A DNA stretch of 64,000 nucleotides from Pleurodeles waltl (taxonomy: Eukaryota > Chordata > Amphibia > Caudata > Salamandridae), in NCBI RefSeq assembly GCF_031143425.1, contig NC_090448.1, forward strand, positions 329,418,177-329,482,176, in the 5' to 3' direction. Under the pieces are notes generated by a model. That model did not search any database. It was given only the letters and a program-made list of their open reading frames with translations, and was not told where the DNA came from. Positions 31,690 through 41,890 of the stretch are shown in pieces; positions within the stretch are counted from its first letter, which is position 1; the number at the start of each line of letters is the position of its first letter. Position numbers and translations under genes: made by a program.

Positions 31690-32540
31690 ATATCTGTGTT
31701 AATGGGGGTTATATGTTGAAACAACAAGTGCTTCAACCACCCATGCTTCAACAACGAGGTCGGAACAATGACCCCATTGTTACCACTAATGCCTTTACTA
31801 CGAATGCCTTAACGATTTTTCGTTGTAAAGGCGTTCCTGGTAAAGGCATTAGTGATCAGCATGCACGGTTCCAGCATGTGTCCCCCCTGGCCCCAACCCC
31901 TAAAAATTACTGCAACCCCACAACTACTCCAACCCCCACCCCCAAAATTACCACAACCCCAACCCCCTCCCCTAAAACCTAAAGCACCACAACCCCCAAC
32001 CCACCCCTAAAACGCAAACCCTGACCACCCCGCACCTAAACCCTAATCACCCCGAGCACCCCACCCCACCCCCAAAAAACAAAAAATACCCTGACTCCCC
32101 ATCCCCGCCGATAAAACCTAAAGCCCCCTAACCCCCACCCCACCCCTAAAACCTAAACCCTGACCCCCCTCCCCACCCGTAAACCTTAATCATCCCAAGC
32201 CCCCCACCCCACCCTCAAAAACTAAAAATACCCTGAGTCCCCACCCCCTCCCAAAAAACCGAAAGCACCCCAACCCCGCAACCCACCCCTAAAACCTAAA
32301 CCCTGACCCCCCTCCCTGCCCCTAAACCCTAATCACCCCGAGCCCCCCACCCCCAAAAAACAGCCCCAGTCCCAGCCCAACTTACCTCCTCCTTGACTGC
32401 GTCGACTCCGTTCTTCTGTGCCTTAACCATGCATGTACGTGGTTCACACATGCGTGGTTAAGGCCCTAAAACATGTCATGGGAAACAAAAGCGTTGTTTC
32501 GCATTCGTTTTCCACGGCTTCGTGGTTTAGAACTCGTTGT
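31690..32540. repeat. Noncoding repeat with AATGCCTTTAC/GTAAAGGCATT hairpins and a C-rich core
   Basis: The outer parts consist of short phrases around GGAACAACGA, AATGCCTTTACTACG and their complements. They form a hairpin at 31784-31854 whose outer 14 bp arms (CACTAATGCCTTTA with TAAAGGCATTAGTG) pair perfectly. The right part holds CTTAACCATGCATGTACGTG and its near-complement. The core is a C-rich tandem array. It separates the DIRS 3 gag and RT remnants, so it was probably inserted there. Class not recognised. Confidence 0.55.
31893..32375. repeat. C-rich minisatellite, about 140 bp unit
   Basis: About three units with CCTGACCCCCCTCCCC, TAAACCCTAATCACCCCGAG and AAAAAACAAAAAATACCCTG blocks. 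CCTGAC recurs at about 32021, 32158 and 32301, giving periods of about 137-143 bp. CCCTAA, the telomere-strand hexamer, occurs repeatedly but not in tandem. Confidence 0.8.
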
Positions 32541-32549
32541 TCCGGGTGT

Positions 32550-33130
32550 TTCCCGTTAATGGGCGGGTACAGAATGGTGATAGACCTAAAGAAATTGAAT
32601 CAGTGGGTAAAAGCAATTTCCTTCAAAATGCTGACCCTTCACAAAATGATTCCTTTAGTGGCAACAGGGAGCTTAATGGTCACCATTAACTTTCATGTTC
32701 CAATAGTCTATCACTTCAGACGTGTCTCATGTTTTAGGTTTAGAATCTTCACTTTAAATTCCAGATCCTTTTATTTGATCGTTGATCCGACCCCAGTATC
32801 TTCACAAAAATTGTGACATGGTTATTTGCTTTTATCCATCTGCAGGGATGGCACATTTATCCCTACCTCAATGATTGGCTGCCACAGACCCCATCATATC
32901 CTCACAAGTGTTGGAAGGACTAAATGCAGTTCATTATTCTCTTTGTTAGCTTGGGTCCTTCACAACTGGAGGAAGTGCCACCTTGCTCTGTCCCAACATT
33001 TACTGTTTATGGGAGCCAGGTTCAGGACTGATATGGACATGTTTTTCTTCCACAGAGTAGAGTGTCAAATATTTGACAATCTAATATCTTCTCTTCTGCA
33101 CTGTTGGCAATTATCGGGAAAGGAATAGCT
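32550..33130 (+). pseudogene. DIRS 3 reverse transcriptase remnant
   Basis: GGYRMVIDLKKLNQWV, then FKMLTLHKMIPLVATGSLMV, then FHVPI match the first half of a DIRS RT palm (compare DIRS 1 RPILDLRILN, FTMLTLAQVLLAL, FHIPI). Downstream frames contain IYPYLNDWLPQT, the position of the YLDD box, here reading YLND, so a catalytic Asp is lost. Confidence 0.65.
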
Positions 33131-34049
33131 GAGAATTCAGGGCCACATGTCTGTGTATGTGTCTACGGTGCCATGGGCTTGCCTGCATCTTCATCCTCTA
33201 CTCTTACATCTTCACACGCACTGGGTTCCAGTCTGCCAGGTTTTTGAGGCATTAATTCTAATGTTAAGAAGAGTGACTCAGGTCCTTCACTGGTGTTTGA
33301 TCACAGAGAACAAATCAAGGGGCCTGCTTGCCTCTTCGTCATGTACTGCTGTAGTGGAAATGACAAATGACAGATCTTTGGGATGGGAAGAAACAGTCTA
33401 GCAAGAGTCTTTGGTAAATAGTAAAACGTTAGCACTCCTCCAGCTGGAGGGAACTGACTAAGGTGTTCAGTGTTATCTTCTTCAGAAGCATGTCATGGTA
33501 AAAAAGGCAAGGTGTCGTATACATACATTAGTTGTCATGGCAACCACTATAGAGATCCTGGGGTTGGTAGCAATGCAGCTGTTGTCCTGGGCAGAGCTTT
33601 GTCTTTTGCCTCTGACAAACACACGTCAGAGGTGTGGACAATATTGATGCAGAGAACCTCAATAAACACTTGCCAGGTTGTACATTATTGTGTGTCAGGT
33701 GTCACTATGGCTAATACGAGGAGCCACCCTTTCTTCAGGCAATCTAGAAGGGTGCTCAGCAGACTTGTACCCAGCCAGTACTTGGAAGAGACAGAGGAGG
33801 TGGGATTGCCTGTATATATTTTTTTCAAGGAAACTACAGATGTGAGTAGAACATGCTTAGACTATCTAGAGAGGACTTTTCCATTCAGACAATTTGATCA
33901 CTTTTTGTAACATTTGGTAATGCTAGTTAAGGGATAAAGCTTGCTTCAAGATGATTCGTAGGTGGATTAGATCAACTTTTGGATTTGCTTATTCTGTTTT
34001 TTCCTCTTGTGAATGGCATTGAAGGGAGGTCAAAAATAGCATAGGAAAG

Positions 34050-34200
34050 TCATACCTGGAGATTACAAGGGGGTCCCTTCCAGAGATTTGTAAAGCTGCC
34101 ACATGGGGCTCTTGAAATACTTTTATGCAACATTGCAGAATACAAGGATTTGAACCAGATGAAAGGAACTTTGGTGTTATGCTATTTAGTGCTGAATTAT
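34050..34200 (+). pseudogene. DIRS 3 tyrosine recombinase C-terminal remnant
   Basis: The frame reads LEITRGSLPEICKAATWGS, then a stop, then NTFMQHCRIQGFEP. The ICKAATW block is the same as in DIRS 1 (CKAATWAS). The tyrosine position reads C in HC where DIRS 1 has HYC. Short but distinctive. Confidence 0.6.
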
Positions 34201-34250
34201 TTCTACTCAATTCATTAAATAATGGGGTGACGCCTAAAGTATTTATTTAT

Positions 34251-34681
34251 TGATGTTCTCGAAAACCAGATTTGCTTTTGTATTCCTCATTAGTAATGAC
34301 TGGAGCAAGAGCGAAAGGACATACAGGTATTGTCCCGATTTCCTACCAGTCATCTTTATTACTGATATTCTAGAGAGTCATTTAGACCCATCCAGCCCTT
34401 TCCCGACCATTCAGCCTTTGTTGGTCTTAGGTATGTCAGAATGATCCCGACAAGCGGGAGCTTATTTGTGGCATCTAGTTATGATGAGAGGGGCTTGAAT
34501 TCACAAATTCTTCTGGATTTTACTGTTTTAGTGTGAATTCTACCACATTCTCTATGCGACTTGCCATGGAAGTTAGGTCTGGTATTCCTCACTTCACAAT
34601 ATCTCATGTGCTCTTCAGCATCCAGTTTATAATCTTGCAGTATTGCCTTCACTATGCCATCAACAGAAGTTTCAGTGACTG
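34251..34681. other. Unassigned junction between DIRS 3 and the Gypsy LTR
   Basis: No gene and no recognisable repeat. It either belongs to the right end of DIRS 3 or is unrelated. The Gypsy LTR repeats begin abruptly near 34682. Confidence 0.4.
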
Positions 34682-35681
34682 GTAGCACACAATGAATATC
34701 ATGAATGAAACACAAGGAAAGAATTGCGCATCTTGTGATTCGAATGCCACCATGAAAACTGCCAAGGAATGGTAGCGCACAATGAATATCACGAATGAAA
34801 CACAAGGAAAGAATTGCGCGTCTTGCCGATTCGAATGCCACCATGAAAACTGCCAAGGAATGGTAGCGTACAATGAATATCAAGGGTTAATTCACCATGA
34901 AGCGAATTGTGCGTCTTGCCGATTCGTAGGCCACCATGTAACTGCTAAGGAAATGGTAGCGTACAATGAATATCAAGGGTTAAATCATCATGAAGCGAAT
35001 CGCGCGTCTTGCCGATTCGTAGGCCACCATATAACTGCCAAGGAAATGGTAGCGTACAATGAATATCAAGGGTTAAATCATCATGAAGTGAATTGCGCGC
35101 CTTGCCGATTCGAAGAACCGCATGCAAATGCCAAGAAAAGTCCAAACGCTCATTCACACGCGCTATAGACCCGTTACTTATCATGCAAAGATTAGGCCCA
35201 AGAACTCGAGCGTCATCGATAACGGAGTCGGGGGCCCAGCCCGACCTCCGTCTGATCAAGAATCACCCAGCCGAGTGAAAAGGGCGAGGCCTGGAAAATC
35301 AAAGTAGGCCACCGGAACAGGAGCTCAGGAAGTTGCTGCTGCTCTGCACCGGGACCTCTGAATAGTGAGCATGTGGAGCTGGGATGGCTCCCTTTTATAG
35401 AGTCTTGGCCCAGCCCACAACCACACCCAGGCATGCTGCAGGGAAAGCTTCTAGAAGGCCCTGGAAAGGGACCACACCCTGACTCACTCTGAAAGCCTGC
35501 AGCAATACATTGCAAATGAACAGTATTTATAAGCACCTTAAGAATGAGTCTTCAGGTTTGAATTCTGCAATGCAAAAGGTTAAACATGAACATATCAGCA
35601 CAATGCATGAATTACATTATCTTGAGAGTGTTGGGTTTTTGCATTTTAGTCGCCCGTAGAGTGCGCACTGTCCTGGTGTTG
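34682..35681 (-). repeat. Gypsy downstream LTR, truncated
   Basis: Matches the right part of the upstream LTR (about 50580-51622), including about five tandem units of the GATTCGAATGCCACCATGAA type and the block ending GTCCTGGTGTTGACA. The left edge stops inside the tandem-repeat zone at about 34682. It has one copy of the AGGCATGCTGCAGGGAAAGC segment where the upstream LTR has two. Confidence 0.8.
35390..35402 (-). promoter_or_regulatory. LTR TATA box (downstream copy)
   Basis: On the minus strand CTATAAAAGGGAGC, a good TATA consensus in the expected orientation. The same sequence is at 51280-51293 in the upstream LTR. Confidence 0.5.
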
Positions 35682-36081
35682 ACAGTACTCCCCTCTCCCA
35701 GACGCGCTCTAGGGTCTGGTTTGTCTGGATTGAGACGATGAAAGCGTCTCACAAGTACTGGAGCATGAATATCAGATGCAGAAACCCATGAGTTACTTTC
35801 AGGGCCATAATCTTTCCATGAAATTAAGTACCATAGGTTACGCCCTCTCAATTTAGAATCCAACACTTTCTTGACTTCGTATTCTTCTCCCCCCTGTACT
35901 AGAACAGGAGCTGGATGAGGGCGGACCTTTTGGACTGCCTTTTTTAAAAGGGAAGTATGGAACATTGGATGAATCTGTAATGATCTTGGCAATTGTAGTT
36001 TATAGGTCACAGGTCACGCTGAAGAACAGTGTAAGGACCTATGAATTTGGTGTTGAACATGTGCTTCTTCTTGAAGTCTAT

Positions 36082-37100
36082 GGGGGTCATTACAACCCTG
36101 GCGGATGGTGTTAAAGCGGCGGTAAGACCGCCAACAGGTTGGCGGTCTTTTTTTGAGTATTATGACCATGGCGGTTACCGCCATGGTCATCCGCTGCTTC
36201 TCCGTTCCACAGCCAGGGCGGAGACGACTGCTGGGCTGGAGACCTGGGTCTCAAGCCCGGCGGCCGTGACAATACCGCCACCGGTATTGTGACCCGGCTG
36301 ACCGCCGTGGATTTCCAGCGGTAGGAACCGCCATGAAATCCATGGCAGTAAGCACTATCAGTGCCAGGGAAATCCTTCCCTGGCACTGATAGGGGTCTCC
36401 CCCACCCGACTCCTTCCCCTACACCCCCCACCACCCCTGCCACCCCCCAAAGGTGGCAGGGCCCCCCTCCCCACCCCCGACATTACCTGACACATACACA
36501 CCCGACACGCACGCAGGCACCACCAACACACATACATGCACACACCGACATACATGCCAACATTCCCACACACAGTCAGACACGTACACCCACATTCACA
36601 CATTCACGCACACATCCACACAGACATACCTACAGACATACACGCACTCATTCCCAAAACACGCAACATCCCCGCAAGCATACACGTACTCACACCCCCC
36701 CTACATACACAGACGCACACCCCCATGGACCCAGACAACACACAACTACCCCCCTCCCCTAACGGACGATCGACTTACCTGTTCCGTCGATCCGCCGGGA
36801 GGGGACGGGAGCCATGGGGGCAGCTCCACCGACACCACACCGCCAACAGAACACCGCCGCGCAGAATCACAGGACGTGATTAGCTGGGCGGTGTTCTGTT
36901 GGCTTGGCGGTGGAGGTGGAGCAACCTCCACTTCCCCGCCGCCCGCAAGTATGGCTGTTGACGGCTTTCCGTCGGAAAAACGACAGAGGGCAGCTAACGG
37001 TCATAATACGCCGAGCGGCAAACCACCACTACTGGCGGTCTTCCGCACGGCGGTCCCTCAGCGGTCTTGTTAGAAGACCGCCGAGGTTGTAATGACCACC
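36082..37100 (-). mobile_element. Harbinger-type MITE in the Gypsy integrase, 1,019 bp
   Basis: TIRs GGGGGTCATTACAACCCTGG on the left and, inward from the right, GGTGGTCATTACAACCTCGG. Perfect TAT duplication (36079-36081 and 37101-37103). The left TIR is the same as in Harbinger elements 1 and 2. Interior related, in inverse orientation, to the 28263 MITE: the CAGTGCCAGGGA hairpin, a CA-rich tract (36480-36720) and a 37 nt first exon with donor (36815-36779, MAPVPSRRIDG). No transposase. Confidence 0.9.
36357..36392. repeat. Perfect palindrome in the MITE
   Basis: TATCAGTGCCAGGGA and its exact complement TCCCTGGCACTGATA flank a 6-base loop. A diverged version is in the other MITE near 28956-28995. 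Confidence 0.8.
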
Positions 37101-37176
37101 TATATGTTTTGTGGAAGGTCACACTTTGTCACCTGGTTGATACTGTGGTCCCTCACAATGTTTCTTGTCATAATGC

Positions 37177-37200
37177 TTTTTTTTTTTTTTTTTTTTTTTT
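37177..37200. repeat. 24-base T run
   Basis: Homopolymer inside the Gypsy integrase (A-run on the coding strand). Interrupts the frame; prone to slippage and to assembly length error. Confidence 0.85.
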
Positions 37201-38539
37201 CTAAATGCTGTTGAATCTATTTCTGGGTTTGATGCAAATGTTTAATGTTTTCTGACACAGCTGGAGTAAGAGAACTTTCTTGAGGAATTGTGATGGGCAA
37301 AGTGTCAGGATGATAGCCTAACAAACCAAAGAAGGGTGTAACGCCAGTAGAAGTGTTTTACACCATGTTTTCCAGAAGTTGGAGGCAAATTGCGACCCCC
37401 GATCGGAGAGGATTACTTTTGTCAGTCCATGATAACGAACCACTGTATTCAGTAAGATAGTTGCCAGTTCACTAGAGGTGCGCAATTTCTTACAGGCAAT
37501 GAAATGTCCATACTTCGTGAGACTATCTACTACCACCAGAATTACTGAATGCTGTTGAACCACTGGTAGACCAGTAATAAAGTCTAAAGAGATGTGCTCC
37601 CACGGACGACTGGGGTTGGGAGTGGCTGTAACAACCCTTTCGGTTTTGAATGTCTTGTTTTAGTGAGAGCACAGACTTCACAGTTGTTTACCATTGTTTT
37701 TACATCTTTTGTTAGGGTAGGCCACCAAAAATAGCGCTGGATTATAGTTTTAGGAGTACCTGGGTGACCTGCCGTAGGTATAACATGCAACCAATGAAAC
37801 ACTATCTTGCGAAGATTGGTAGTGGGCACGAACAAATGAGCGTCATGAAAGGGTAGTCCTTGCTTGAGTGACCTTTTGGGATCTGCTTGGGCCCACGTCT
37901 GCCATTTTTCAACAGTGAAGGAATTGAGGATGTCTTCAAAGAAATCTTCAGTTTTTATGACACATAGGACCTTGTCAGGAGCAATGATAGCTATGGACGT
38001 TTGTACTGCGGGCAACGTGGTAGACTCTTGGCAGGACAAGGTGCCATCTTTGCGATTATCTTTACCAGGCCGGAAGGTTACCACAAAATCAAACTCGGCA
38101 AAAAACAGCATCCAGCGTAATTGCCGAGGAGTCAAAAGTCTGGCAGAACTCATGAATTGAAGATTACGATGATTGATCAGTATATACTGTGACAGTATAT
38201 TTGGCACCCAACAAATGATGTCTCCATTCTTTAAAGGCGTCACGAATTGCCAGAAGTTCTTTTTTCAGCAATGACATAGTTCTGTTCAGCTTTGTTCAAC
38301 TTACGAGACATGTAAGCTACAGGATGAAGTTGACCAGTGTCTTTGTTATATTGTGACAAGACTGCTCCTATCGCCACATCTGAAGCATCAGCTTCCACTA
38401 TGAAAGGTCGATCCGCATCTGGAGTCAAGACTGGGGCAGTGGAGAAAGCTTCTTTCAAAGTTGAAAAGGCTTGATCGGATTCTGGGGACCATACACATTT
38501 TTCTTTCTTTCTTAATAGCTTAGTAATTGGAGCCACCGT

Positions 38540-39889
38540 CTAGGAGAAATGATTTATGAACCTCCGGTAAAAATTTGCAAACCCCAGGAAACATTGTACA
38601 TCACGAACAGTCTTTGGGGTGGGACAATCAGATACAGCCTTCACTTTCTTTTCTGCCATCACCATACATTGAGGGGTAAGGATAACCCCTAAAAACTCAA
38701 CTGTGGTAACATGAAACTCACACTTGGTTAGTTTGCAAAATAAATGGTGCTTACGAAGGCCTGCCAGAATTTTCTTGACATGTTGGACATGTTCATTTTC
38801 ATTGTCTGAGTAGATCAAAATGTCATCAATGTAGACTATGGCAAATATATTAAGGTACACTCTAAGAACATCATTCAAGAGAAAATTAAATGCTACCGGA
38901 TCATTACACAGACCAAAAGGCATGACAGTGTATTCAAAAAGGCCATATCTTGTTTCCATCGCTGTTTTCCATTCGTCACCCTCTCTCATTCTGACATGAT
39001 AAGCACCCCGAAAGTCAAGCTTCGTGTAGATTTTTGCTTTCTTTACTTGTTCCAGTAAGACCGAAATTAGGGGCAAAGGATATTTGTTCTTGATGGTGAT
39101 TTTGTTCAAACCCCTATAGTTGATACAAGCTCGAAGTTCACCATTCGCCTTCGAAACAAAAAACAAAGGAGAAGCTGCGAGAGACTTAGAGGGGCGAATG
39201 AAACCATTCTCTAAGAATTGATCCAAGTATTTTCGTAAATGTTGATTTTCATGTTCTGACAAGGCATACACACGACAGTTAGGAAGTATTGCACCTGGGA
39301 CTAGATCAATTTGACAGTCATAAGATCTATGAGGAGGTAAGTTCTCTGCTTCTTTCTCATCAAATACATCTTCATAAGACAAATACTGTTTGGGCAACTG
39401 GACTTCTTTCTCTGCGGCAGTAGCTGTGTAAGAGTTGCGAACTTCCGATTCTTCAGTCCTTTGGAGAAATCGTTCTTTACATAGCACAGATGAGAACACA
39501 ACCTTTCGTTCTGCACAATTAATCTCTGGATTGTGATGGGTTAACCATGGCAAGCCAAGGATAATCCCATACTGGGGAGCATGGATCACGTCAAGGATAA
39601 GTTTCTCTTTATGTTTCTTTCTTTGATTTTTATCTTCACAAATCACCGACAAGGGGACAGTCTGAAGAGTTACCGGACCTCCAGTCAAGAGTTTTCGATC
39701 GACTGCCTGGATGATTTCTGGGGTCTTCTTTTCAATACATGGGATCCCCCATGCACGAACCAATTTGGCGTCAACAAAGTTCCCGGTAGCCCCAGAATCG
39801 ACTAGAGCCTTCTTGAAATAGGTCTTTCTTAACCTGAACTCTGATTCCCAGTTTGAGATGTCTACATTGTGAAGGGTCCACGGTGACAC
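38540..39889 (-). CDS. pol (partial): Gypsy protease and reverse transcriptase
   Basis: A 449-residue open frame. Aspartic protease with catalytic triad in ALVDSGATGNFVDAKLV and the closing hydrophobic ILGLPWL. RT with ENGFIRPSKSLAASPLFFV, LRACINYRGLNKITIKNKYP, YTKLDFRGAYHVRMREGDEW, FGLCNDPVAFNFLLNDVL and the catalytic YIDD in IVYIDDILIY, then CKLTKCEFHVTTVEFLG and CFLGFANFYRRFI. RT normally reads LR.CIDYR; here it is CINYR. The frame ends with a stop just before RNase H, probably a mutation. This is the best preserved part of the element. Confidence 0.93.
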   Translation of the reverse strand: MSPWTLHNVDISNWESEFRLRKTYFKKALVDSGATGNFVDAKLVRAWGIPCIEKKTPEIIQAVDRKLLTGGPVTLQTVPLSVICEDKNQRKKHKEKLILDVIHAPQYGIILGLPWLTHHNPEINCAERKVVFSSVLCKERFLQRTEESEVRNSYTATAAEKEVQLPKQYLSYEDVFDEKEAENLPPHRSYDCQIDLVPGAILPNCRVYALSEHENQHLRKYLDQFLENGFIRPSKSLAASPLFFVSKANGELRACINYRGLNKITIKNKYPLPLISVLLEQVKKAKIYTKLDFRGAYHVRMREGDEWKTAMETRYGLFEYTVMPFGLCNDPVAFNFLLNDVLRVYLNIFAIVYIDDILIYSDNENEHVQHVKKILAGLRKHHLFCKLTKCEFHVTTVEFLGVILTPQCMVMAEKKVKAVSDCPTPKTVRDVQCFLGFANFYRRFINHFS

Positions 39890-39973
39890 CCAAGAGCAAC
39901 CCTTCTCTGCATATTGGGTGTTTTAGTTTTCCAACTCAACTGATACATTGGCTGCAAACTTCTGAACTGGACC

Positions 39974-40390
39974 TCACTTGTTCTTTGGTTTGATTGAACA
40001 GTCTTTGACAAAATGACCTTTCCGCCCACAGTAGAGACATTGTCCATTTTTTCTGCATAGGCCCTTTTCATCTTTGGTCAAAGGTCTCCTGATGGTTCCA
40101 ATTTCTATTGGTTCAGGCGTTCTTTCGTTCAGAGTTCTTGAGTCTCTGTTATCGTGAACACGCCAGGAATATTTTTCAGTCTTTTTACGTGTTCCTTTTC
40201 GTTCGGATAAACAATGATCAAGCCTCAAGACAAGGTTTATTAATTCTTGACAGTCTGTAGGTTGCGGATCGATTTGCAGTAAGATATCTTTTAATTCCTC
40301 TTTGAGTCCCTTGTAAAACAAGGCCGCTTGATTTTCCTCTGGCCAGGATGTCTCAGCGACCAGCCGATTAGAGTTGGCTAAATATGACAC
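39974..40390 (-). pseudogene. gag (partial): Gypsy gag, C-terminal part with zinc knuckle
   Basis: Continues gag on the downstream side of Harbinger element 2: SWPEENQAALFYKGLKEELK, ELINLVLRLDHCLSER and the CCHC knuckle CLYCGRKGHFVKDC. The frame is continuous with 48681-49223 if the inserted element and one TAA copy are disregarded, so gag was apparently open at insertion. Confidence 0.88.
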
Positions 40391-40722
40391 TAAGGTGGTC
40401 ATTACAACCCTGGCGGATGGTGTTAAAGCAGCGGTAAGACCGCCAACAGGCCGGCGGTAAAAAATTAGCAATTACGACCGTGGCGGAAACCGCCAAAAAA
40501 GACAGCCACTTTAACACTCTGACCGCCACGGCGGTACAAACAAACAGCGAAGCGGTCACCGCCAACAGACAGGCGGGAGACAATGTACCGCCCACACTAT
40601 TATGACAGGCCAATCCCCCACCTTTTCCGGGGCGGATTCACAGCGGATAAAAACACGGCGGAAACAGAAATTCCGAAGGGAAAACGCTCACCTCTCCACA
40701 CCCCAAGAGGAACGAGGACACC

Positions 40723-40805
40723 ATGGACCCGGAACTCCAAATTCTACCTGCGATAGTCTTCCTGCTCCTCTACCAGGAGCACGAACGCCAGCAGCAAAGA
40801 CCACG
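40723..40805 (+). pseudogene. HARBI1-like: Harbinger 2 transposase, first coding exon
   Basis: 83 nt, MDPELQILPAIVFLLLYQEH then a Gln/Arg-rich end, donor GTGAGT at 40806. Same length, phase and donor as in element 1. Joins in frame to the exon at 44983. Preceded by the GC box and TATA-like stretch at 40629-40655. Confidence 0.72.
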
Positions 40806-41179
40806 GTGAGTACTGCACCTACAACACAGGGGAGGGGGGAGGGAAAAGAGAATGACACACACATGCAACACACAACACCCACGCCCACTACAACACACAC
40901 ACTAATGCATATTAATACATCACAGTTACACCCCCCAAAACCCCCGGAAGAATGCAAAGACAATAGAAAATGAGTGTAACCATTGTAATATATTAAAATC
41001 AAGTAGGCAAAAATATATATATATATACACCATTTACAAAATATATACCAAGCATAGTAGTCCAGGTAGTGCTCCAATTAAGTCCGTGGAACACTGGGCC
41101 CACACCTCAGGGGGAGGTAAAGGGGGGGCACCTCAGCCGGGTGAGTGCACGACGCCAAATCCATGAGGGGGCCACATGC

Positions 41180-41480
41180 CCACTGTTACGTCCTGGGGAG
41201 TGCAAAGCCACAGTCTTTCAAGTCTCTGCAGTGGGTGGCTTGCCCACTGTTCCATCTTGGGGAGTGCAAAGCCACAGTCTCACAAGTCTATACAGTGGGT
41301 GTGTTGCCCACTGTTCCATCCTGGGGAGTGCAAAGCCACAGTCTCTCAAGTCTACAAGGGTGTGGGTTTCCCACTGATTTATCCTGGGGAGTGCAAAGCC
41401 ACAGTCTCTCAAGTCTCTCAAGTGCGTGGTTTGCCCACTGCTTTATCCTGTAGAGTGCAAAGCCACAGTCTCTCAAGTGG
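41180..41480. repeat. Minisatellite array A of element 2 (about 60-64 bp unit)
   Basis: About five units sharing CCTGGGGAGTGCAAAGCCAC and AGTCTCTCAAGT with element 1 array A. Unit length varies slightly (about 60-64 bp). Noncoding by frame drift. Confidence 0.9.
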
Positions 41481-41576
41481 AAAACACTCCACTGGTTCTG
41501 GAGGGGGCCTTGTGCCCAGAGTGCTTCATTCTGCCCGTGAGGGACTCAGTAGCGTCAGTGCCCTTGGCGCTCATGG

Positions 41577-41890
41577 GCCAGCGGTGCTTGAGATGGCAGT
41601 GCCCTGTTCAGCGGTGCTTGAGATGGCGGTGCCCTGTCCAGCGGTTCTTTAGGCGGCGGTGCCCTGTTCAGCAGTGCTTGAGGCGGCAGTGCCCTGTCCA
41701 GCGGTGCTTGAGGCGGTGGTGCCCTGTTCAGCGGTGCTTGAGATGACGGTGCCCTGTCCAGTGGTGCTTGAGGCGGCGGTGCCCTGTTCAGCGGTGCTGA
41801 GGCAGCGGTGCCCTGTTCAGCGGTGCTTGAGATGGCGGTGCCCTGTTCAGCGGTGCTTGAGACGGCAGTGCCCTGTTCAGTGGTGCTTGA
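41577..41890. repeat. Minisatellite array B of element 2 (30 bp unit)
   Basis: About ten units of CAGCGGTGCTTGAGATGGCG plus GTGCCCTGTT; 30 bp is a multiple of three. On the minus strand a long open frame reads a 10-residue repeat of the form APLNRAPPPQ. Confidence 0.9.

Larger units (their letters stand above)
30940..34250 (+). mobile_element. DIRS retrotransposon 3 (heavily decayed)
   Basis: Scattered plus-strand remnants in DIRS order: gag-like text at 31006-31300, an RT block at 32550-32720, further RT/RNase H text to about 33400, and a recombinase C-terminus at about 34050-34200. I could not find its terminal repeats, so the boundaries are approximate. A noncoding repeat (about 31690-32540) interrupts it between gag and RT. 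Confidence 0.6.
35645..38536 (-). pseudogene. Gypsy RNase H, integrase and chromodomain
   Basis: RNase H: FIVEADASDVAIGAVLSQY, AYMSRKLNKAEQNYVIAEK, frame change near 38240, then DHRNLQFMSSARLLTPRQLR. Integrase: zinc-binding H and C positions visible in GHPGTPKTII and NNCEVCALTKT, core ILVVVDSLTKYGHFIACKK and KVILSDRGSQFASNFWKT with the expected acidic residues. The C-terminal part is split by the MITE at 36082-37100, and a 24-base A-run (minus strand, 37177-37200) adds a shift. The end has a chromodomain (EYEVKKVLDSKLRGRNLWYL, ISWKDYGPESNSW) known in chromoviruses to steer integration to chromatin. The last codons enter the LTR. Confidence 0.88.

Noticed and set aside
31893..32375. Interstitial telomere block
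   Set aside because: CCCTAA occurs singly within longer units, not as tandem hexamers.
36480..36770. Thr/His-rich open frames
   Set aside because: Translation of a CA-rich tract in a MITE; no domain.
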